Below are positions 1 to 4,807 of a stretch of DNA of 5,046 nucleotides, piece by piece; positions within the stretch are counted from its first letter, which is position 1, and the number at the start of each line of letters is the position of its first letter. The notes under the pieces are model-generated. The model worked only from the letters and a program-made list of their open reading frames with translations. It ran no database searches and was not told where the DNA came from. Both the position numbers and the translations under genes were made by a program. Source of the stretch: Actinomycetota bacterium (lineage in GTDB: Bacteria; Actinomycetota; Thermoleophilia; Solirubrobacterales; Solirubrobacteraceae); NCBI GenBank assembly GCA_005883255.1, contig VAXS01000028.1:1-5046 (forward strand), in the 5' to 3' direction.

Positions 1-159
1 CTCCACGCGCTCGCCGACGTTGTAGACCAGTCCGTGCCCGTCGGCGAGGTTGGCGGCATAACGGAAGGAACTAAACGCGTCGTCCACCAGCTGGGGGCCC
101 AGCGAGAGCATGTGGCCGGCCGCGATGACCAGCGGAACGAGTGCGGCTGCTGTGCCCAC
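1..159 (-). CDS. GT-C family membrane glycosyltransferase, N-terminal fragment
   Basis: Partial gene; the remainder lies beyond the left edge. The 53 visible residues start with one hydrophobic stretch (about residues 3-20, rich in A, L, V and I), which would be the first membrane helix. The loop that follows reads [20 protein letters not shown] and continues VYNVGERVE. This matches the conserved first extracytoplasmic loop of a large GT-C/GT39-like group (AftB and ArnT-like proteins), usually written [25 protein letters not shown]. The acidic pair D26-D27 is the expected catalytic/metal site of such enzymes. They transfer sugars from polyprenyl-phosphate donors on the outer face of the membrane. 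The GTG at 159 was chosen because the hydrophobic helix begins right after it and no upstream ATG or GTG was found nearby in frame. A GAGG lies 3 nt upstream (163-166), rather close for a Shine-Dalgarno site. Acceptor and donor cannot be told from this piece. Confidence 0.72.
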   Translation of the reverse strand, partial: [53 protein letters not shown]

Positions 160-214
160 TCGCCTCGAAACTGTGACGGCGTGACCGCGCGAGCCCGATC
201 TTGAGGGGACACAA

Positions 215-228
215 GGCAAAGATTTGCC
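215..228 (-). terminator. Small hairpin after tRNA-Phe, candidate terminator
   Basis: Read on the minus strand, GGCAAATCTTTGCC can form a 5-6 bp stem and is followed by TTGTGT. It begins 15 nt past the 3' end of tRNA-Phe, where a terminator or processing stop is expected. It is a distinctly AT-rich patch in a very GC-rich region, which supports a function. The stem is short and the T-tract is interrupted, so the call is tentative. Confidence 0.38.
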
Positions 229-242
229 GCCGCTATCCGAGA

Positions 243-315
243 TGGCGAGACCCGGATTCGAACCGGGGACACCACGATTTTCAGTCGTGTGCTCTACCAA
301 CTGAGCTATCTCGCC
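243..315 (-). tRNA. tRNA-Phe (anticodon GAA)
   Basis: A complete 73-nt cloverleaf on the minus strand, without an encoded CCA. The acceptor stem GGCGAGA pairs perfectly with TCTCGCC, with discriminator A at 243. The D arm is GCTC-AGTTGGTA-GAGC. The anticodon stem CACGA/TCGTG encloses the loop CTGAAAA, giving anticodon GAA. The variable loop is GTGTC. The T arm is CCCGG-TTCGAAT-CCGGG. All stems are fully paired, so this is almost certainly a functional single-copy-style tRNA. CCA would be added by a nucleotidyltransferase. It lies between the GT-C gene and the helicase, all on the same strand, but it has its own -10 element just upstream (325-330). Confidence 0.98.
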
Positions 316-324
316 CAGGCTCCG

Positions 325-330
325 ATGCTA
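325..330 (-). promoter_or_regulatory. -10 element of the tRNA-Phe promoter
   Basis: On the minus strand TAGCAT (fits the actinobacterial TANNNT -10 pattern) ends 9 nt before the first base of the tRNA, so transcription would begin 2-3 nt ahead of the mature 5' end. It sits inside CTAGCATCGGAGC, which recurs with one change at the helicase start. No good -35 hexamer is visible. Confidence 0.5.
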
Positions 331-416
331 GCGGTCGCCGGGCTGGTCGGCGGACGGGGGCGGTCGGCATGTTGCGCAGGTTGCCCGGCCGATCCTGCAG
401 GCACCCCGTGCGCTCC

Positions 417-443
417 CGCCCCGACCCTGCACGGGTTGGGGCG
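417..443. repeat. Imperfect inverted repeat, 11-bp stem
   Basis: CGCCCCGACCC and GGGTTGGGGCG flank the loop TGCAC. Ten of eleven positions pair by Watson-Crick. The eleventh is a G-U wobble in plus-strand RNA but a C-A mismatch in minus-strand RNA. No T-tract follows on either strand. The overlapping shorter repeat CCCGTGC (405-411) / GCACGGG could form an alternative fold. Function unknown. Confidence 0.55.
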
Positions 444-474
444 CGATTCCTCCGCGCAGCCGCCATTCGCGCGA

Positions 475-504
475 ACGGGCCGCCGTCGAAGGACGGCGGC
501 CCGT
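475..504 (-). terminator. Perfect 13-bp hairpin, candidate terminator of the helicase transcript
   Basis: ACGGGCCGCCGTC and its exact reverse complement flank a 4-nt loop (GAAG on plus, CTTC on minus). On the minus strand it lies about 140 nt beyond the helicase stop and ahead of tRNA-Phe. It would separate the two transcripts if it acts as a terminator. No U-tract follows, but U-less hairpins have been proposed as terminators in high-GC actinobacteria. The minus-strand loop CUUC, closed by C-G, is a compact stable tetraloop type. It could also be an RNA-processing or protein-binding element. Confidence 0.45.
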
Positions 505-521
505 GGTCCGCGAAGGATGGG

Positions 522-541
522 GCGGGCCCGGCCCGCGGGCC
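522..541. repeat. Nested GC palindromes
   Basis: GCGGGC-CCG-GCCCGC (522-536) overlaps the perfect 12-bp palindrome GGCCCGCGGGCC (530-541). They may add to the secondary structure of the helicase 3' flank, but short GC palindromes are common at this base composition. Confidence 0.35.
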
Positions 542-644
542 GATCCGGGGGTGTCTGCGCGGCCAACGGCTGGATCCCTCCACGCCGGGCCCGCCCTGCG
601 TCGTCGCACTCTTAAGAACGCGCCGACACCCGATCGTGTGACGG

Positions 645-2930
645 CTAATTGCCGGCCGCCGCCAGCATCCGGCGCAGCAACTCCCGTGATCCGTCCTTGG
701 ACAGCGGCTCGTTGAGGTTCCCGCACTTCGGCGACTGGATGCACGAGGGGCACCCGCTGCGGCACGGGCACTCGGCGATCAGCCGGTGGGCGTCCGCGGT
801 CAGCGTCTCGAACTCCCGGAAACCCTGCCGGGTGATGCCCACGCCGCCCGGGTGCCCGTCGTAGATGAAGATCGTGGGCCGGCCGGTCTGGGGATGGAAG
901 TTCGTGGAGAGCCCTCCGATGTCCCACCGGTCGCACATGGCCAGCAGCGGGAGGACCGCGATCTGCGCGTGCTCGGCGGCGTGCAGCGCGCCCAGCAGCC
1001 GCTCCAGCGGGAGCGCCTGCCCCAGCAGCTCGTCCGGGAGCTCGTACCACAGCGCCTGGGTGGCGAACGTGGTCTCCGGGAGGTCGAGCGCGGTGAAGTC
1101 GATCAGCTCCTGGTCGGCCAGGCGCTTGCGCTGGTAGCCGAGCACCTGCTCCGTGACCGCCACCGTCCCGAACGACAATGTCACGCCCAGCGCCTCGCGC
1201 CGGTCCAGCAGGCGCTCCACCTCGGTGGCCGTCTCCTTGCGGGGCTGGGTGAACCAGTCGCCGTCGAACCCGCGCACCAGCGCCTGGCGGGCGTCCAGGT
1301 CCAGTCCCTGGACCTCGTACGAGCGCCCCATGTGCAGGTACACGGCCCCGTCGTGCGCGGTGGAGAACGCGCGGGCCGCCTCCACCGTCCCCAGCAGCTC
1401 GCCCGAGCCCACGTCCACGATCGCGAAGCTGTCGCCCGAGGCCGAGCGCAGCGACACCCGCGCCGCCGGGTAGTCCTGCGGGCGCCGGGGGACGAACGTC
1501 CCGTTGCGCTCGCGCAGCTCGCCCACCGTCTCCAGCCGCTCGGCGTAGCCGCGCCAGCGGGGTCCCAGCGTCTCGGCGTCCGAGGCGCTCAGGGGGCCCT
1601 CGTGCGCCGCGCAGAGCAGGTGCTGGAGGTGGATCTCCTCGGACTCGTGGTCGAGGATCGCCGCCTCCACCGGGCGCTCCAGGAACTCGTCCGGGTGGCG
1701 GCAGAAGAACTGGTCGAGCGCGTCCTCCCCGGCCACGTACACCGCCAGGCCCCGCCCGCGGCGGCCGGCGCGTCCCCACTGCTGGCGCAGCGAGGCCACC
1801 GTCCCGGGGAACGTGACGCACACCGCGGCGTCCAGCGCGCCGATGTCGATGCCCAGCTCCAGCGCGTCGGTGGTGACCACCGCCCGCAGCTCGCCGTCCA
1901 CCAGCGAGCGCTCGAGCTCCCGCCGTTGGGCGGGGGTGTAGCCCGCCCGGTAGGGCGCCACCCGGTCGGCCAGCTCGGGCGCCGACTCCTCCAGGCGCAG
2001 GCGGGTGTAGCGGGCGATCAGCTCCACCGCGCGCCGCGACTTCATGAAGCAGATGGTCCGCGCGCCGTCGCGCACCAGGTCCGCCACCAGGTCGGCGGCC
2101 TCGGCCAGGGGCGAGCGCCGCGTGCCCAGGGCCTCGTCGACCAGCGGCGGGTTCCACATCGCCGTGCGCCGGGCGGCGCCCGGGGAGGCGTCGCTGTCCA
2201 CCAGCGCGAAGTCGTCCAGGCCGGTCAGGCGCTCGGCCAGCTCCAGCGGGTTGGCGATGGTGGCCGAGGCCAGCAGGAAGCGCGGCTCGGTCCCGTAGGC
2301 GCCGGCGATGCGCCGCAGCCGCCGCAGTACGTTGCCCACGTGGGAGCCGAACACGCCCCGGTACACGTGCGCCTCGTCGACCACCACCGCCGCCAGGTTG
2401 GCGAACAGGTCCGCCCAGGCGCCGTGGTGGGGCAGGATGCCCACGTGCAGCATGTCCGGGTTGGTGAGGATGAGGTTGGCCCGCCGCCGGATCGCGCCGC
2501 GCTCGCCGCGCGGCGTGTCGCCGTCGTAGATGGCCGGGCGCAGCGAGCGCAGGCCGAGCGCGTGCAGCCCCCGCGCCTGGTCCTGGGCCAGGGCCTTGGT
2601 CGGGTAGAGGTAGAGCGCGCGCGCGCGGGGGTCGCCGCACAGGACGTCCAGCGTGGGCAGGTTGAAGCACAGCGACTTGCCGGAGGCGGTGCCCGTGGTG
2701 ACCATCACCGGCCCCCGGGCCGCCGCGTCCAGCGCCTCCGCCTGGTGGACGTACAGGGACTCGATCCCCGCCCGGCCCAGGCCCTCGCGCAGGGCCGGCT
2801 GGAGGTCGTCGGGCACCGGGACGGTCGTGGCCGGCCGGGCGCGGGCAAAGGACTGCGCGACCACCCGCTCGTCGCGAACGGCCTCGTCGAGCAGGTCGCT
2901 CCAGGGCTCGACTTCGCGCGCGACGGCCAC
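645..2930 (-). CDS. mrfA: MrfA/Hrq1-like DEAH-box DNA-repair helicase
   Basis: A 761-residue superfamily 2 helicase, complete. Helicase motifs in order: Q63 region (YVHQAEAL), Walker A TGTASGKS at 79-86, YPTKALAQDQ at 109-118, TNPDMLH at 156-162, DEAH at 185-188, SAT at 222-224, TTDALELGIDIGALD at 353-367 and QQWGRAGRRGR at 383-393. The C-terminal part carries the DUF1998/zinc-binding module with ECPCRSGCPSC then PKCGNLNEPLSKDG (C721, C723, C727, C730, C736). This layout is that of Bacillus MrfA (YprA) and fungal Hrq1, ATP-driven 3'-5' helicases acting in repair of mitomycin-type and crosslink damage. The partner exonuclease MrfB is not in the window. The start is a choice between GTG 2930 and GTG 2987. 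2930 is preferred because a TAGCAT -10 box ends 7 nt before it, giving a leaderless mRNA; starting at 2987 would put the promoter inside the gene. Family assignment is strong; the exact repair role is inferred. Confidence 0.93.
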   Translation of the reverse strand: MAVAREVEPWSDLLDEAVRDERVVAQSFARARPATTVPVPDDLQPALREGLGRAGIESLYVHQAEALDAAARGPVMVTTGTASGKSLCFNLPTLDVLCGDPRARALYLYPTKALAQDQARGLHALGLRSLRPAIYDGDTPRGERGAIRRRANLILTNPDMLHVGILPHHGAWADLFANLAAVVVDEAHVYRGVFGSHVGNVLRRLRRIAGAYGTEPRFLLASATIANPLELAERLTGLDDFALVDSDASPGAARRTAMWNPPLVDEALGTRRSPLAEAADLVADLVRDGARTICFMKSRRAVELIARYTRLRLEESAPELADRVAPYRAGYTPAQRRELERSLVDGELRAVVTTDALELGIDIGALDAAVCVTFPGTVASLRQQWGRAGRRGRGLAVYVAGEDALDQFFCRHPDEFLERPVEAAILDHESEEIHLQHLLCAAHEGPLSASDAETLGPRWRGYAERLETVGELRERNGTFVPRRPQDYPAARVSLRSASGDSFAIVDVGSGELLGTVEAARAFSTAHDGAVYLHMGRSYEVQGLDLDARQALVRGFDGDWFTQPRKETATEVERLLDRREALGVTLSFGTVAVTEQVLGYQRKRLADQELIDFTALDLPETTFATQALWYELPDELLGQALPLERLLGALHAAEHAQIAVLPLLAMCDRWDIGGLSTNFHPQTGRPTIFIYDGHPGGVGITRQGFREFETLTADAHRLIAECPCRSGCPSCIQSPKCGNLNEPLSKDGSRELLRRMLAAAGN

Positions 2931-2937
2931 CGCTTCG

Positions 2938-2943
2938 ATGCTA
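2938..2943 (-). promoter_or_regulatory. -10 element of the helicase gene, leaderless start
   Basis: On the minus strand TAGCAT is followed by CGAAGCG and then the GTG at 2930. A 7-nt gap from -10 to start codon places transcription start at or 1-2 nt before the GTG, the usual geometry of leaderless actinobacterial mRNAs. The flanking 13-mer CTAGCATCGAAGC matches the tRNA-Phe promoter at 12 of 13 positions. A -35 box is not evident. Confidence 0.5.
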
Positions 2944-2948
2944 GTCGC

Positions 2949-2954
2949 TACGCT
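2949..2954 (+). promoter_or_regulatory. Possible -10 element for gpgS
   Basis: TACGCT fits TANNNT and would start a transcript near 2961, leaving a leader of about 18 nt before the ATG at 2979. It lies 6 bp from the helicase -10 on the opposite strand, so the two divergent polymerases would compete. There is no clear -35 box and no Shine-Dalgarno site in the leader. Confidence 0.28.
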
Positions 2955-2978
2955 CCGCGCTGACCGCCCGCCACGCCC

Positions 2979-3896
2979 ATGACTCACGAGCGGATAGGGG
3001 AGCGCACCGACAGCAGCAGCTCGATCACCGCGGCGCGGCGGTGGTCGCAGACGCGGTCGTTCCACCACACCGACTTCTCCCCCGCGCGCCTGCGTGCCGA
3101 GCGCACCGCCACGATCTCCGTGTGCGTTCCCACGCGGGAGACCGCCGCCACGATCGGCCACGTGGTGTCCGAGCTGGTGGCGCTGCGCGAGGGCGGGGCG
3201 ATCGACCAGGTGGTGGTCGTCGACGCCGCCTCGGCGGACGGCAGCGCTCGGGTGGCCGCCCAGGCCGGAGCCGAGGTCCACCAGGAGGCGGAGCTGATGC
3301 CCGGCTGGGGCCCGGTCCTGGGCAAGGGAGACGCCATGTGGCGGGCGCTGTCGATCCTGCAGGGCGACGTCGTCTGCTACGTCGACGGCGACACCGAGGG
3401 CTTCGGCCGGCACTTCGCCGCCGGGACCGCCGGCCTGGTGGCCTGCGAGACCGGCGTGCGCTTCGCCAAGGGACACTTCCGCCGCCCCTTCCGGATGGGC
3501 GACGTGGCGTTGGCCGAGGGGGGCGGCCGGGTGACCGAGCTCACCGCGCGACCCCTGCTGCGCCTGTTCTATCCCGAGCTGGCCGAGATGCGCCAGCCGC
3601 TGGCCGGCGAGCTGGCGGCGCGGCGCGAGCTGCTGATGCGGATCCCGTTCGCCACCGGCTACGCGGTGGAGACGGCGATGCTGCTGGACGCCTACCGGGA
3701 GGTGGGGCTGGAGGGCCTGGCCCAGGTCGATCTCGAGCAGCGCCAGAACCGTCACCAGCCGCTGTCCGCCCTATCCGCGATGGCCGACGAGGTGCTCGGC
3801 GCCGTCGCCGTCCGGCTGGAGCGCGAGGGACGGCTGGCCCCCGGCTCGGCGCCGGTGCGGATCATCGAGCGCCCACCGCTGGCGGGCGCCGCTTAG
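2979..3896 (+). CDS. gpgS: Glucosyl-3-phosphoglycerate synthase (GT81)
   Basis: A 305-residue GT-A fold transferase that joins glucose from an NDP-glucose to 3-phosphoglycerate, the first step to glucosylglycerate. Visible signatures: N-terminal arm RSFHHTDF (27-33 region), nucleotide-binding strand ISVCVPTRETAATIG (46-60), VVVVDAASADGS (78-89), GPVLGKGDAMWRAL (111-124), the metal-binding DGD at 136-138, the phosphoglycerate-binding loop GGGRVTELTARPLL (181-194), and QPLAGELAARRELL then PFATGYAVE (206-231). Length is close to the roughly 300-330 residues usual for the family. The ATG at 2979 is the only reasonable start, since the conserved N-terminal arm precedes the next in-frame start candidate. 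There is no Shine-Dalgarno site. It is followed after 13 bp by a HAD phosphatase, so both steps of the pathway appear linked. GT81 also includes mannosyl enzymes (Rubrobacter MpgS), so the sugar is not settled. The segment near R255 departs from the form I recall (see findings). Confidence 0.9.
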   Translation: MTHERIGERTDSSSSITAARRWSQTRSFHHTDFSPARLRAERTATISVCVPTRETAATIGHVVSELVALREGGAIDQVVVVDAASADGSARVAAQAGAEVHQEAELMPGWGPVLGKGDAMWRALSILQGDVVCYVDGDTEGFGRHFAAGTAGLVACETGVRFAKGHFRRPFRMGDVALAEGGGRVTELTARPLLRLFYPELAEMRQPLAGELAARRELLMRIPFATGYAVETAMLLDAYREVGLEGLAQVDLEQRQNRHQPLSALSAMADEVLGAVAVRLEREGRLAPGSAPVRIIERPPLAGAA

Positions 3897-3909
3897 GCCA
3901 AGCCTGCCA

Positions 3910-4719
3910 GTGCGCTGCGTCTACTGCGACCTGGACGGGACGCTGCTCGGCGAGGGCGCCTCCCTGCTGCGCGACGGCTCCGGAGAGTTCAGCCTGCTGG
4001 GCGTCCGCGCCCTGGAGGCCTGCCACCGCGCCGGGGCGGAGGTGGTCATCTACTCGGGCCGGCGCCAGGCCCAGGTGTTCGAGGACGCCCGGCTCATCGG
4101 CTCGCGCGCCTACATCTACGAGGTGGGGTGCGGGCTGGTGGTCGACGGCGAGGAGGAATTCCTCACCGACGACCTGGTGCCCGGCGAAAAGACGGTCCAC
4201 GAGCAGATCACGGATTCGGGCGCGCCCGCGCTGCTGCTCGAGCGCTATAGCGGGCGGTTGGAGTACCACACTCCCTGGGACGCCGGCCGGGACGTCTCGC
4301 ACCTGTTCCGGGGACTGGTGGACGTGGTCGAGGTGGACCGGCTTCTGGAGGCAGAGGGGATGGGGCACCTGCGGCTGGTGGACAACGGCGCGATCCGCCG
4401 CCGCTCGCCCACTCTCGACGTCGAGCGCGCCCACGCCTACCACCTCATCCCGCGCGGGGCCTCCAAGGCGCGGGCGGTGGCCCGGCACATGCAGATCCGC
4501 GGCTACGGCCGCGAGGACTGCATCGCGGTGGGCGACTCGCGCGAGGACCTGGAGGCCGCGGCCGTGGTGGGGACCTTCTGGTTCGTGGCGAACGCCCTGG
4601 AGCGCGACCCCACCCTGCGCGAGGCGATCGCCGGCCGCGACAACGTGCGGGTGGCCGAGGGCGACCACGGCGCCGGCGTGTACGAGGCCGTGGTCACGAC
4701 ACTGGCGGAGCGTCGCTGA
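3910..4719 (+). CDS. HAD-IIB phosphatase, probable glucosyl-3-phosphoglycerate phosphatase
   Basis: A 269-residue haloacid-dehalogenase-type phosphatase. Motif I is DLDGTLL with nucleophile D7 and acid D9; motif II is YSGRR (S49); motif III is K186 in RGASKARAV; motif IV is VGDSREDLEAA (D209, D213). The cap between motifs II and III (about 80-180) is the C2-type insertion of subfamily IIB (Cof, MpgP, sucrose phosphatase). Position directly after gpgS suggests it removes the phosphate from glucosyl-3-phosphoglycerate. HAD-type GpgP is known from Persephonella and Methanococcoides, whereas mycobacterial GpgP is an unrelated histidine phosphatase. The GTG at 3910 is chosen because motif I follows within six residues; there is no Shine-Dalgarno site, so translation may be coupled to gpgS. 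Substrate rests on context: sugar-phosphate or other HAD substrates remain possible. The last 26 bp overlap the putative remnant on the opposite strand. Confidence 0.82.
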   Translation: MRCVYCDLDGTLLGEGASLLRDGSGEFSLLGVRALEACHRAGAEVVIYSGRRQAQVFEDARLIGSRAYIYEVGCGLVVDGEEEFLTDDLVPGEKTVHEQITDSGAPALLLERYSGRLEYHTPWDAGRDVSHLFRGLVDVVEVDRLLEAEGMGHLRLVDNGAIRRRSPTLDVERAHAYHLIPRGASKARAVARHMQIRGYGREDCIAVGDSREDLEAAAVVGTFWFVANALERDPTLREAIAGRDNVRVAEGDHGAGVYEAVVTTLAERR

Positions 4720-4807
4720 GCAGGTCGGCCACCAGCGCCGCCGTCCACGAGAAGTCGCGCGAGCCAGCGCGAGGCGCGGGGAAGTAGGCGCGCGCGCCCG
4801 GCCGAGC
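4694..4807 (-). pseudogene. Possible C-terminal remnant of a glycoside hydrolase
   Basis: Reading the minus strand after the gpsA stop, 37 codons stay open to a TGA at 4694-4696. The last 31 read AYFPAPRAGSRDFSWTAAL followed by VADLLSDAPPVS. The core RDFSWTAALVADLL looks like the C-terminal end of (alpha/alpha)6-barrel glycosidases: trehalase-like GH37/GH15, amylo-alpha-1,6-glucosidase and GH63 glucosylglycerate/mannosylglycerate hydrolases, where F-x-W-T-A-A-L-x-L-x-L closes the barrel. No start codon and no catalytic part precede it, because gpsA occupies the space upstream. It overlaps the 3' end of the HAD phosphatase gene by 26 bp, as the tail of a convergent gene might. The resemblance is judged by eye on a short segment; a chance open frame in GC-rich DNA is the alternative. 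Confidence 0.42.

Larger units (their letters stand above)
316..644. other. Intergenic region between helicase and tRNA-Phe
   Basis: This 329-bp stretch holds no convincing gene. The open frames across it translate into Arg/Pro/Gly/Ala-rich low-complexity peptides typical of random GC-rich sequence. What it does contain is structure: a TAGCAT -10 box next to the tRNA, a strong hairpin at 417-443, a perfect 13-bp stem at 475-504, and GC palindromes at 522-541. It is the 3' flank of the helicase gene (stop at 645-647) and the 5' flank of the tRNA. A small RNA cannot be excluded but nothing specifically supports one. Confidence 0.6.

Noticed and set aside
201..641. Open plus-strand frame containing WRDPDSNRGHHDFQSCALPTE
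   Set aside because: This peptide is the antisense translation of tRNA-Phe, a well-known false gene call; the rest is low-complexity GC-rich sequence.
786..2963. 725-codon plus-strand open frame
   Set aside because: It is antisense to the helicase; its product is Arg/Gln/Val/Gly-rich with no recognisable domain, while the opposite strand has all helicase motifs.
2931..3755. Upstream extension of the helicase frame to a 1036-residue protein
   Set aside because: The extra N-terminal part is the complement of gpgS and has no domain; the helicase proper begins near 2930.
3862..4668. 268-codon minus-strand open frame
   Set aside because: Antisense shadow of the HAD phosphatase, which carries all four catalytic motifs.
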